Shown one piece after another: positions 8,219 to 16,905 of a stretch of 64,000 bases of DNA. Source of the DNA: Cellulophaga fucicola (GTDB lineage Bacteria; Bacteroidota; Bacteroidia; Flavobacteriales; Flavobacteriaceae); assembly GCF_900119145.1 (NCBI RefSeq), contig NZ_FPIY01000001.1:186001-250000 (forward strand). Reading direction: 5' to 3'. A model generated the notes under the pieces. It was not told the origin of the DNA. It worked only from the letters and a program-made list of their open reading frames with translations, and ran no database searches. Both the position numbers and the translations under genes were made by a program. Every line of letters starts with the position of its first letter. Within the stretch, counting starts at the first letter, position 1.

Positions 8219-8849
8219 AGATTGGAGGCCAGTTACCACTAGTGCTTACATCTTCTAAGTCACCAACAATAATTTCATCGCCGTTTATTTCTTCAACACT
8301 ATTTAAAACTTTTTCTCTTTCTGTTAAATCTTTAGGCTGATCATATAAAACAACATCTTTTTTAGTTGATGCTTTAAATACAGAAACAGCTTTACCACCT
8401 TTTTCAATAGTAGCTGTACTCATTTTAAATTCAGCTTTACCATCTTCAGAGAAAGGAACATACATCATTCTTTCGTATCTCTTATCAGACTTAAATAAAG
8501 AATCTTTAACAGGTACTATGCTTAAAGTATCTACAATTTTTACATCTCTTTGTAAATCAATGCCAAAATCTTTATCATACTCCATATAAGAAGAATCTCT
8601 CTGTTGTATAATATAGTAGTTTCCTTTTTCTACAAAATTAACTAAAGCTTTAAAATTAGGAGCAAATTTACCAGTGGCAGATTTATGAGCTTCTTGTACA
8701 TCTCTAATATCTTTTAGAGAATTTACTACAGCTTGGAAGCGCTCTTGTTTTACTTTTTTAAATTCTATAGGACCATTTACAGATTGGTAGATCATGTATC
8801 CAAAAAAGATAGCTGCTAACCAAAGAACAATTTTAATTACGGTTTTCAT
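8196..8849 (-). CDS. Uncharacterised membrane-anchored protein, pseudopilin-like N-terminus
   Basis: 217 residues of unknown function. One N-terminal transmembrane helix (residues ~5-24) is followed by a charged helix (RFQAVVNSLKDIRDVQEAHK, ~38-57) and then TGKFAPNFKALVNFVEKG. Helix, A/G-x-F-P-like turn and short hydrophobic helix recall the shape of type II secretion pseudopilins, but there is no prepilin peptidase signal. The rest is probably periplasmic, with a proline-containing, charged C-terminus. First gene of the operon with DUF3822 and rsmD, with a good promoter upstream. Confidence 0.7.
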   Translation of the reverse strand: MKTVIKIVLWLAAIFFGYMIYQSVNGPIEFKKVKQERFQAVVNSLKDIRDVQEAHKSATGKFAPNFKALVNFVEKGNYYIIQQRDSSYMEYDKDFGIDLQRDVKIVDTLSIVPVKDSLFKSDKRYERMMYVPFSEDGKAEFKMSTATIEKGGKAVSVFKASTKKDVVLYDQPKDLTEREKVLNSVEEINGDEIIVGDLEDVSTSGNWPPIYDRKEKK

Positions 8850-8883
8850 CAGTATACTGTTGTTTTTATTTAGTGGTTTGACA

Positions 8884-8912
8884 CAAATCTACAATTTTTT
8901 TTTAATCACAAA
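8884..8912 (-). promoter_or_regulatory. Promoter of the 8849-6849 operon
   Basis: On the minus strand TTTG (8912-8909), a 17-base spacer and TAGATTTG (8891-8884). Both Bacteroidota promoter elements are present within the spacing reported for Flavobacterium. The predicted start is near 8880, giving a leader of about 31 bases. Confidence 0.6.
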
Positions 8913-8937
8913 AGTATTTCACCTTAAATTTCATCAT

Positions 8938-8945
8938 TATCTTTG
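8938..8945 (+). promoter_or_regulatory. -7 promoter box of the RecD-like helicase gene
   Basis: TATCTTTG, an exact TAnnTTTG match only 7 bases before the ATG at 8953. Transcription would begin around 8949, leaving a leader of about four bases, so the mRNA may be almost leaderless. Confidence 0.5.
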
Positions 8946-8952
8946 AACACAT

Positions 8953-10392
8953 ATGAATCTACCTACCTCAACATCATTTTTTACAATTTTAAAAGATAAA
9001 TTTCCTTTTGAGCCTACTTTAAAGCAACTTATAACTTTAGAAAAGCTCTCTCAGTTTCTAATTTCAACAGAAAAAGACACGCTATTTCTGTTAAAAGGGT
9101 ATGCTGGTACAGGAAAAACAACAATTATAGGCACAATTGTAACAAATTTATGGCATGTTAAAATGAAAGCCGTTTTGTTAGCGCCTACAGGTAGAGCAGC
9201 CAAAGTAATGTCTAATTACGCAAACACAAAGGCGCTAACTATACACAAGAAAATATATTTTCCTAAAAAACAAAGTGGTGGTGGTATACAATTTACGCTA
9301 GCACCAAATAAACATACAAATACAGTTTTTGTAGTAGATGAAGCTTCTATGATACCAGATGCACCATCTGATTCTAAGTTATTTGAAAACGGTTCTTTGT
9401 TAGATGACTTAATGTCTTATGTGTATTCTGGAAAAAATTGCAAACTAATTTTAATAGGAGATACGGCTCAGTTGCCACCCGTTAGATTAGATATTAGTCC
9501 GGCTTTAGATGAAGACCGTTTGTCTCTAAATTACAATAAAGAAGTAACTAGAGTAGAGCTAGATGAAGTAATGAGACAAGCTGAAGACTCAGGTATTTTA
9601 ATGAACGCAACAAATTTACGAGAACAATTACACGGTAGTTTTTTTGAAGATTTTAAGTTTGATGTTAATCCGTATAAAGACATTGTACGTTTAATAGAAG
9701 GGAACGATATTTTAGAAGCTATAGAAGATTCTTATTCTCAGAACGGAAAAGAAGAAACAGCTTTTATAGTACGTTCTAACAAACGAGCTAATTTGTATAA
9801 CGCTAATATTAGAGGCAGAATTTTATATCTTGAAAATGTAATTGCTACTGGTGATTATATGATGGTGGTTAAAAACAACTACTTCTGGATTAAGCCAACC
9901 ACAGAGGCGGGCTTTATTGCTAACGGAGACATTATAGAGATTTTAGAGATTTTTGCAATTAAAGAATTGTACGGTTTTAAGTTTGCAGAGGTAAACGTAA
10001 AAATGGTAGATTATCCTAATATGCCTCCTTTTGAGACTGTTTTAATGTTAGATACCATAGATGCAGAAACACCGTCTTTACCTTATGAGGATAGTAATAG
10101 ATTATATCAAGAAGTAATGCTAGATTATGCAGATGAAACTTCTAAATATAAAAAATTTTTAAAGGTTAAAAATAACAAATATTTTAATGCTTTACAGGTA
10201 AAATTCTCGTATGCTATTACATGTCATAAATCTCAAGGTGGACAATGGGATACCGTATTTGTAGAACAGCCGTATTTGCCCAACGGTATAGACAAAGATT
10301 ATTTACGTTGGCTATATACTGCTGTAACAAGAGCAAAAAATAAACTGTATCTTATAGGATTTAAGAACGATTTTTTTCTTGATTGGGAATAA
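8953..10392 (+). CDS. ATP-dependent DNA helicase, RecD/UvrD-like
   Basis: A 479-residue superfamily 1 helicase of the short RecD-like type common in Bacteroidota. Visible motifs are Walker A GYAGTGKTT (~47-55), LAPTGRAAKVM (motif Ia, ~76-86), VDEASMI (motif II, ~129-135), LIGDTAQLPP (motif III, ~170-179), and near the C-terminus YAITCHKSQGGQWD (motif V) with YTAVTRAK (motif VI). It lacks the N-terminal domains of full RecD2. It may act in recombinational repair, but its partner is unknown. Monocistronic, divergent from the DUF3822 operon. Confidence 0.85.
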   Translation: MNLPTSTSFFTILKDKFPFEPTLKQLITLEKLSQFLISTEKDTLFLLKGYAGTGKTTIIGTIVTNLWHVKMKAVLLAPTGRAAKVMSNYANTKALTIHKKIYFPKKQSGGGIQFTLAPNKHTNTVFVVDEASMIPDAPSDSKLFENGSLLDDLMSYVYSGKNCKLILIGDTAQLPPVRLDISPALDEDRLSLNYNKEVTRVELDEVMRQAEDSGILMNATNLREQLHGSFFEDFKFDVNPYKDIVRLIEGNDILEAIEDSYSQNGKEETAFIVRSNKRANLYNANIRGRILYLENVIATGDYMMVVKNNYFWIKPTTEAGFIANGDIIEILEIFAIKELYGFKFAEVNVKMVDYPNMPPFETVLMLDTIDAETPSLPYEDSNRLYQEVMLDYADETSKYKKFLKVKNNKYFNALQVKFSYAITCHKSQGGQWDTVFVEQPYLPNGIDKDYLRWLYTAVTRAKNKLYLIGFKNDFFLDWE

Positions 10393-10394
10393 CC

Positions 10395-10402
10395 TATTTT
10401 TG
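10395..10402 (+). promoter_or_regulatory. -7 promoter box before the DUF4126-kdsB-HAD operon
   Basis: TATTTTTG, just after the helicase stop codon. It predicts a start near 10406 and a leader of about 68 bases, longer than most in this window. No -33 box at a normal distance. Confidence 0.4.
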
Positions 10403-10473
10403 GTATAATATATGTGTATAACTAAGCAATAGTTGCTTTTTTTAGCAATTATAAACACATAAAACCATTAGTA

Positions 10474-11043
10474 ATGACAACAGAAACAATAATAAGCATA
10501 TTTTTAGGAATAGGATTAGCCACATCTGTGGGTTTTAGAGTCTTTTTGCCACTCTTTGCGTTAAGTTTAGCCGCATATTTTGGGGTTTGGGAACTAAACG
10601 GAAATTGGGATTGGATAGGTAGTTTACCAGCCTTAATAGTTTTAGGTGTAGCTACATTTGTAGAAGTTTTTGCTTATTTTATTCCTTGGGTAGACAATAT
10701 TTTGGATACTGCTGCCGTACCTTTGGCCGCTATAGCTGGTACAGCGGTAATGGTATCTACAGTAGCTAATTTAGACCCGGTAGTAACTTGGTCTCTAGCT
10801 ATAATAGCAGGTGGTGGTACAGCCACAGCTATAAAGGGGACCTCTGCAGCTGGTAGGTTAACATCTACAGCAACAACTGGTGGTTTAGCAAACCCAATAG
10901 TAGCAACAGTAGAAACAGGTACAGCAGTAGTTGTATCTACAGCAGCCATAATAGCACCAGTAATAGGAGCTGTTTTGGTGGTAATAATATTGACATTAAT
11001 TTTTAGAATGTACAGAAAATTAATGCCCAAACGAAAACAATAG
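10474..11043 (+). CDS. DUF4126 domain membrane protein
   Basis: A 189-residue integral membrane protein of the DUF4126 family, function unknown. Hydrophobic segments lie at ~7-30, 48-70, 80-115 (small-residue rich) and 155-180. The middle part is strikingly rich in Ala, Gly, Thr and Val (GTATAIKGTSAAGRL). It ends in a basic tail, KLMPKRKQ, probably cytoplasmic. The kdsB ATG follows 12 bases after the stop, so it is likely co-transcribed with kdsB. A 127-codon antisense frame is a by-product of the repetitive small-residue codons. Confidence 0.8.
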   Translation: MTTETIISIFLGIGLATSVGFRVFLPLFALSLAAYFGVWELNGNWDWIGSLPALIVLGVATFVEVFAYFIPWVDNILDTAAVPLAAIAGTAVMVSTVANLDPVVTWSLAIIAGGGTATAIKGTSAAGRLTSTATTGGLANPIVATVETGTAVVVSTAAIIAPVIGAVLVVIILTLIFRMYRKLMPKRKQ

Positions 11044-11055
11044 AAAAAGATATAC

Positions 11056-11784
11056 ATGAAGATTATTGCAATGATTCCTGCACGTTATGCAGCATCTAGA
11101 TTTCCGGGTAAACTAATGCAAAATTTAGCGGGTAAGCCCGTAATTGTTAGAACTTATGAAACTGCTGTAAATACAAATTTGTTTGATGATGTATTTGTGG
11201 TTACAGATAGCGATACTATTTACAATACCATTACAGAAGCTGGCGGTAAGGCTATAATGAGTATTAAAGAACACGAGTGTGGTAGTGACCGTATAGCAGA
11301 GGCTGTAGAAAATATGGACGTAGATATTGTTTTTAACATTCAGGGTGATGAGCCTTTTACTCCTAAAGAAGGACTAGAAGAGTTACTGTCTGTTTTTAAA
11401 AACGATGAAACAAAAGAAATAGATCTTGCCACAATTATGTCAGAAATGACAAATGAAGAAGATATTAAAGACCCAAATTTTGTAAAAGTTATAGTAGATA
11501 ACAGAAATTTTGCATTGTACTTTTCTCGTTCTCCAATACCATACCCAAGAGAAAAAAATGTTGATCTTAAATATTATGAGCACAAAGGTGTTTATGCTTT
11601 TAGAAAGTCTGCTTTAATGGATTTTTATAATTTACCAATGTTGCCTTTAGAAGCATCAGAAAAAGTAGAGTGTATACGCTACTTAGAATATGGTAAAAAA
11701 ATAAAAATGATTGTAGATAATACTTCTGGTATAGAGATAGATACCCCAGAAGATCTAGAAAGAGCACAGGCAGAATGGAAGTAG
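11056..11784 (+). CDS. kdsB: CMP-Kdo synthetase (3-deoxy-manno-octulosonate cytidylyltransferase)
   Basis: Activates Kdo (or Kdo8N) with CTP for lipopolysaccharide inner-core synthesis. At 242 residues it is full length. Motifs are [13 protein letters not shown] (~7-19, nucleotide-binding loop), NIQGDEPF (~95-102, metal/cytidine site), [11 protein letters not shown] (~155-165) and the C-terminal [13 protein letters not shown]. Its last ten bases overlap the start of the HAD gene. The KdnB-like enzyme two genes on suggests that the natural substrate could be the 8-amino derivative. Confidence 0.95.
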   Translation: MKIIAMIPARYAASRFPGKLMQNLAGKPVIVRTYETAVNTNLFDDVFVVTDSDTIYNTITEAGGKAIMSIKEHECGSDRIAEAVENMDVDIVFNIQGDEPFTPKEGLEELLSVFKNDETKEIDLATIMSEMTNEEDIKDPNFVKVIVDNRNFALYFSRSPIPYPREKNVDLKYYEHKGVYAFRKSALMDFYNLPMLPLEASEKVECIRYLEYGKKIKMIVDNTSGIEIDTPEDLERAQAEWK

Positions 11785-12479
11785 ATTACAAGAATATAAA
11801 AGTTATTGGTTTTGATGCTGATGATACACTTTGGGTTAATGAAACGTACTTTAGAGAAGCAGAAGAGCGTTTTGCAGAGTTATTAGAGGGGTACGAGACT
11901 AAAAATAAAATAGATCAGGAATTGTTTAAAATGGAAATGCAAAATTTAGGTCGTTACGGGTACGGCATAAAAGCATTTGTATTGTCTATGGTAGAGTCGG
12001 CTTTAGAGCTGTCTAACAACAAGGTAAGCAATTCTGTAATAGCAAAAATTTTAGATATTGGTAAAGAGATGATAGCGCAACCGGTAGAGTTATTACCTGG
12101 TGTTGAGTCTGTTTTACAAAAGCTTCAATCTAAATACAGATTAATAGTTTTAACTAAAGGAGATTTACTAGACCAAGAGCAGAAGTTAGCAAAGTCTGGT
12201 CTGCAAAAATATTTTCATCACGTAGAAGTTTTAAGCGACAAAAAAGAGGAGAACTATAAAAACTTGTTAGATCATCTTCAAATTAAAACATCAGAATTTA
12301 TAATGCTTGGTAATTCTTTAAAGTCTGATGTGTTACCAATTGTAAAGTTAGGAGCACAGGCGGTACACATTCCTTTTCATACCACTTGGGTACATGAAAT
12401 GGTTTCTAAAGAAGAACAAGAATCTAATAATTATTTAACTTTAGATAAGATTGAAGATATTTTATCTTATTTAAAATAA
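11775..12479 (+). CDS. HAD-superfamily hydrolase
   Basis: A 234-residue phosphatase-like protein with the four HAD motifs: DADDTLW (~14-20, nucleophile Asp), VLTKGD (~129-134, motif II Thr), a lysine in [11 protein letters not shown] (~155-165) and [10 protein letters not shown] (~177-186, motif IV). The helical cap sits between motifs I and II, as in the haloacid dehalogenase/YjjG type. It is too large and of the wrong cap class for KdsC. The ATG lies inside the kdsB end (ten-base overlap), implying coupling. Substrate unknown; a role in the Kdo pathway is a neighbourhood inference. Confidence 0.85.
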   Translation: MEVDYKNIKVIGFDADDTLWVNETYFREAEERFAELLEGYETKNKIDQELFKMEMQNLGRYGYGIKAFVLSMVESALELSNNKVSNSVIAKILDIGKEMIAQPVELLPGVESVLQKLQSKYRLIVLTKGDLLDQEQKLAKSGLQKYFHHVEVLSDKKEENYKNLLDHLQIKTSEFIMLGNSLKSDVLPIVKLGAQAVHIPFHTTWVHEMVSKEEQESNNYLTLDKIEDILSYLK

Positions 12480-12523
12480 CATATTTTAAGAAAAAGAAAT
12501 ATACATAACCAGATAGGTTTACT

Positions 12524-13639
<1,116 letters not shown>

Positions 13640-13660
13640 TAAAGTTATATAAGTTATTAA

Positions 13661-13697
13661 AAAGCCGAAAGTGTTTATTCACTTTCGGCTTTTTTTG
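13661..13697 (+). terminator. Rho-independent terminator of kdnB
   Basis: A perfect 13-base stem (AAAGCCGAAAGTG at 13661-13673 with its complement at 13680-13692) and a 6-base loop, followed by a run of T. Strong intrinsic terminator, and the A-rich left flank makes it usable in both directions. Confidence 0.9.
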
Positions 13698-13732
13698 TAG
13701 TAATTTTATAGATAACTATAAATTAGAACAAA

Positions 13733-14866
13733 ATGTACGTTATTATAGGTGCTGGAATAGGAGGGTTAACAACTGCTTTGGCTTTTGAAAAGCTAAACAT
13801 ACCATATCATTTGTATGAAAAAGCAGCTACTATAAATGCTATTGGTGCAGGTATTTGGTTAGCTCCAAACGCTTTAAAGGTGTTTGAGTGGTTGGGTATT
13901 TTAGATCAGATAAAATTAGCGGGTAACTCTATAGATCGTATAACCATAGCAACATCTACCTTAAAAACCCTAACAGATAGTAAGCAAGATGATGCTAAAG
14001 AACAGTATGGGTATTCTACAGTAGCTATACATAGAGCAGAGTTACAAAAAGTACTAGCTAAGAATGTACCAACAGATAAAATTAGTTGGGGAAAAGGGTT
14101 AAGTAGTTATGTAGAAAATAAAGAGAATATAACACTTACTTTTTTAGATGGTACAACAACTAAAACAGACTATTTAATAGCAGCAGATGGTATAAACTCA
14201 GTAATACGTAAACAACTTTTTCCAGAAAGTGAAATTAGATATAGCGGACAAACATGTTGGCGAGGTGTTACTAGTTTTTCAATAGGGGAAGAGTTTAATC
14301 ATAGAGGTTTAGAAATGTGGGGAAAAGAGACCCGATTTGGTATTTCTAGGCTTTCTAAAGATAAAACATCTTGGTTTGCGGTAGTTAAGAGTAAACCATT
14401 TTTAACAGATAATAGAGAGATTCTAAAAGAAGATTTACTTGCAAGGTATGCGGATTATACAAGTATTGTTAAAGACCTAATAGCAAATACAGATATTAAT
14501 GCAATTCTTAGGAATGATATTATAGACCTTAAGCCAATTAAAAAATGGTATTCTAATAGGGTTTGTTTATTGGGTGATGCTGGGCACGCTACAACACCAA
14601 ATATGGGACAAGGTGGAGCACAGGCTATAGAAGATGCTTATTTTTTATCAAAAGTTATAGCAGAAAATACAACAAAAGATGCTTTTAAGGAGTTTCAAAA
14701 AGTAAGATACAAAAAGGTATCATCTATTGTAAATCAGTCTTGGTTAACGGGTAAAGTTGCACATATAGGTTTTGGTGCAAGTATTAGAAATATGGTGTTT
14801 AAAAGTATGCCAAAATCTATGATAGATAAAAAAATGCATTACATCTATACTTTAGATAAAGAGTAA
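13733..14866 (+). CDS. FAD-dependent monooxygenase, PHBH/zeaxanthin-epoxidase-like
   Basis: A 377-residue class A flavoprotein hydroxylase. The Rossmann motif VIIGAGIGGLTTALAFEK lies at residues 3-20. Residues 37-55 contain GAGIWLAPNALKVFEWLGI, typical of salicylate hydroxylase-like members. YLIAADGINSVIRK (~145-158, DG motif) and GDAGHATTPNMGQGGAQAI (~282-300, second FAD site) complete the fold. The substrate cannot be told from sequence: aromatic hydroxylation, carotenoid epoxidation and tetracycline inactivation all occur in the family. It lies between two promoter/terminator signals and is probably a single-gene unit. Confidence 0.85.
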   Translation: MYVIIGAGIGGLTTALAFEKLNIPYHLYEKAATINAIGAGIWLAPNALKVFEWLGILDQIKLAGNSIDRITIATSTLKTLTDSKQDDAKEQYGYSTVAIHRAELQKVLAKNVPTDKISWGKGLSSYVENKENITLTFLDGTTTKTDYLIAADGINSVIRKQLFPESEIRYSGQTCWRGVTSFSIGEEFNHRGLEMWGKETRFGISRLSKDKTSWFAVVKSKPFLTDNREILKEDLLARYADYTSIVKDLIANTDINAILRNDIIDLKPIKKWYSNRVCLLGDAGHATTPNMGQGGAQAIEDAYFLSKVIAENTTKDAFKEFQKVRYKKVSSIVNQSWLTGKVAHIGFGASIRNMVFKSMPKSMIDKKMHYIYTLDKE

Positions 14867-14868
14867 TG

Positions 14869-14876
14869 TATTTTTG
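14869..14876 (+). promoter_or_regulatory. -7 promoter box of the acyltransferase gene
   Basis: TATTTTTG, three bases after the monooxygenase stop codon. It predicts a start near 14880 and a leader of about 34 bases. No -33 box seen. Confidence 0.45.
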
Positions 14877-14913
14877 TATCTCACTATTGTAATAATGATT
14901 AAGAGGAAGAAAG

Positions 14914-15453
14914 ATGATGCATGCACTAGCTAAATTTATATATTTTAAAATAATGGGGTGGACCGTAAATGGGGCTTTTCCTAAAATTGATAAATGTGTT
15001 GTAATAGTAGTGCCACACACTAGTAATTTAGATTTTTTTATGGGTTTACTTATACGTAGAGTCCTTAATGAAGAGTTTAATTTTGTTGGAAAAAAAAGCT
15101 TGTTTAAATGGCCTTATGGATGGTATTTTAGATGGCAAGGTGGTATGCCAATAGATCGTACAAAAAGCAATAATTTTGTAGATGCTTGTGCAGACTTAAT
15201 AAAAAACACAAAAAAAATACACTTAACATTAGCTCCTGAAGGCACGCGTAGCAAGGTTACTAAATGGAAAACAGGTTTTTACTATATAGCTAAACAAGCT
15301 AATGTACCTGTGGTTTTGGTTGCCTTTGATTATGGTAAAAAAGAAATAAAGATATCTGAAGCTATACGTACTACCGATAATACAGAATTAGATTTTAAAA
15401 CCTACGAAGCTTTTTTTAAAGGAGTAGAGGGTAGAGTAAAAAGAAATATGTAA
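14914..15453 (+). CDS. 1-acylglycerol-3-phosphate acyltransferase family protein (PlsC-like)
   Basis: A 179-residue lysophospholipid-type acyltransferase. The catalytic HX4D motif is PHTSNLD (~34-40), and the phosphate-binding motif is LAPEGTRSK (~109-117). GMPIDRT (~77-83) and VPVVLVAFDYGKKEI (~131-145) also fit. It is short for PlsC (usually about 240) and matches a compact subgroup found in many Bacteroidota and marine bacteria. It may acylate a lysophospholipid or another lipid. Two adjacent ATGs (14914 and 14917) are equally plausible starts. Confidence 0.82.
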   Translation: MMHALAKFIYFKIMGWTVNGAFPKIDKCVVIVVPHTSNLDFFMGLLIRRVLNEEFNFVGKKSLFKWPYGWYFRWQGGMPIDRTKSNNFVDACADLIKNTKKIHLTLAPEGTRSKVTKWKTGFYYIAKQANVPVVLVAFDYGKKEIKISEAIRTTDNTELDFKTYEAFFKGVEGRVKRNM

Positions 15454-15474
15454 TTATTTTTAAGTTTGATAAAA

Positions 15475-15512
15475 AAAAAAGCCCTCAAAATTTTATTTTG
15501 AGGGCTTTTTAT
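15475..15512. terminator. Bidirectional terminator between the acyltransferase gene and yebC
   Basis: A 10-base perfect stem, GCCCTCAAAA (15481-15490) with its complement at 15496-15505 and a 5-base loop, flanked by an A-run on the left and a T-run on the right. It can serve both convergent genes. Confidence 0.9.
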
Positions 15513-15528
15513 ATGAATTTGTTATGTT

Positions 15529-16242
15529 TTATTCTTGCATAGAATGATAAACGTTTTGTACGTCATCATCTTCTTCTAATTTTTCTAAAAGTTTTTCTAC
15601 TTCTGCAACGTGTTCTTCGTTATCAAGAGCTTTAGTTACTTGAGGTATACGTTCAAAACCTGAAGATAATATTTCTAATTCTCTAGATTCTAATTCTTTT
15701 TGTATAGCACCAAAACTTTCAAAAGGAGCATAAATTAAAATACCATCATCATCTACAAAGACCTCTTCGGCACCAAAATCTATCAATTCTAATTCTAATT
15801 CTTCCGGGTCTAATCCTTCAGCAGGTATTCTAAAGTTGCAAGTATGGTCAAACATAAACTCTACAGAACCAGAAGTTCCTAAGCTACCATTGCATTTATT
15901 AAAGTAGCTACGTACGTTTGCAACTGTTCTTGTATTGTTATCTGTAGCAGTTTCTACTAAAATTGCAATACCGTGAGGAGCGTAACCTTCAAAAAGCACT
16001 TCTTTATAATCACCAAGACTTTTGTCAGATGCTCTTTTAATAGCACGCTCAACATTATCTTTAGGCATATTTACAGCCTTTGCATTTTGTATAACAGCTC
16101 TTAAACGTGAGTTAGTGTCAGGATCTGGTCCGCCATCCTTTACAGCCATTACAATATCTTTACCAATACGAGTAAATGCTTTAGACATTGCAGACCAACG
16201 TTTCATTTTTCGTGCTTTTCTAAACTCAAACGCTCTTCCCAT
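15529..16242 (-). CDS. yebC: YebC/PmpR/TACO1 family protein
   Basis: A 237-residue YebC-family protein. It opens with MGRAFEFRKARKMKRW and continues through FTRIGKDIVMAVKDGGPDP (~24-42), NMPKDNVERAIKRA (~59-72) and VRSYFNKCNGSLGTSGSVEFMF (described only in part, ~108-129). Older work names it a transcription regulator. More recent work on YebC/TACO1 proteins supports a translation role at proline-rich stalls. I cannot decide between these here. It has the best promoter match in the window and a shared terminator. Confidence 0.92.
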   Translation of the reverse strand: MGRAFEFRKARKMKRWSAMSKAFTRIGKDIVMAVKDGGPDPDTNSRLRAVIQNAKAVNMPKDNVERAIKRASDKSLGDYKEVLFEGYAPHGIAILVETATDNNTRTVANVRSYFNKCNGSLGTSGSVEFMFDHTCNFRIPAEGLDPEELELELIDFGAEEVFVDDDGILIYAPFESFGAIQKELESRELEILSSGFERIPQVTKALDNEEHVAEVEKLLEKLEEDDDVQNVYHSMQE

Positions 16243-16274
16243 AAATTAAAATGCTATAAAAATTAGTATAAAGG

Positions 16275-16305
16275 CAAATTTAAGAAATTTTAATAGCGTA
16301 GCAAA
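16275..16305 (-). promoter_or_regulatory. Full-consensus promoter of yebC
   Basis: On the minus strand TTTG (16305-16302), exactly 19 bases, then TAAATTTG (16282-16275). This is the complete Bacteroides-type TTTG-N19-TAnnTTTG promoter. The predicted start near 16271 leaves a leader of about 29 bases before the ATG. Confidence 0.75.
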
Positions 16306-16349
16306 TGATGACTAGTCTTTTAGCTAACTAAATTGAGTTTTGTGTATAA

Positions 16350-16385
16350 AAAAAAAGAGAGTTACCAATTGGCAACTCTCTTTTT
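16350..16385. terminator. Terminator-like hairpin downstream of the DsbD-domain gene
   Basis: AAAGAGAGTT (16354-16363) pairs with AACTCTCTTT (16374-16383). After one A/C mismatch, the stem continues inward as CCAA/TTGG. An A-run precedes it and a T-run follows. On the minus strand it would end the dsbD/DsbD-domain transcript. Confidence 0.8.
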
Positions 16386-16408
16386 GGTCTTATTTATGTG
16401 TTTTTCTT

Positions 16409-16858
16409 CTATTGTATAGTAAAATCTAAATCTACATAAGTTGGAGGTAAACATCTAGAGTCGTCACAAACCATAAACTCTACTTCTGCAACAATACTTG
16501 TTTTGCCAGGTTTTGCCAATTTAACACGTTGTGTAAATTTAGCTTTACCTTCAAAATATGTAATTTTCATATTAAACATTTTGTCATCTACAGTATGTCC
16601 TTTTTCTTCTATTGTTTTACCAGATAGTTTATAGTTACTACCTTCTTCAAAGATAAAAGTAGTAGCTATTGGTCCACCTTCAGCTACGTTTTGTGAGTAT
16701 AAATGCCAACCAGCATCTATTGTTGCTGTAGCAATTAAATCATACTCAGTTGCAGATATTTTTTTAACTGATGTTGTCCATTTTACCGGATCTAATATTT
16801 GTCCATAAGAACTAATACTAAGCATTAAAACTACGGCTGCTAAAATGTATTTTTTCAT
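16409..16858 (-). CDS. Stand-alone DsbD N-terminal (alpha) domain protein
   Basis: A 149-residue exported protein. A signal peptide (residues ~1-19, ending SSYGQ) is followed by one immunoglobulin-like DsbD N-domain. It is clearly a paralogue of the N-terminal domain of the next gene: both read QILDPV.W.TSV..IS.TEYDL near the start and share HLYSQ, GGPIAT and a C-x5-C pair (here CDDSRC, ~133-138) that would be the redox-active cysteines. It probably receives electrons from DsbD in the periplasm and passes them to another thiol protein. It starts 47 bases after dsbD. Confidence 0.85.
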   Translation of the reverse strand: MKKYILAAVVLMLSISSYGQILDPVKWTTSVKKISATEYDLIATATIDAGWHLYSQNVAEGGPIATTFIFEEGSNYKLSGKTIEEKGHTVDDKMFNMKITYFEGKAKFTQRVKLAKPGKTSIVAEVEFMVCDDSRCLPPTYVDLDFTIQ

Positions 16859-16905
16859 TATTTGTTTTTTTAGGTTATACTTTAGGTTTGCAAAATGCGT
16901 ACCAA

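Noticed and set aside
10674-11057. 127-codon antisense frame over the DUF4126 gene
   Set aside because: Produced by repetitive Ala/Gly/Thr/Val codons; DUF4126 on the other strand explains the region.
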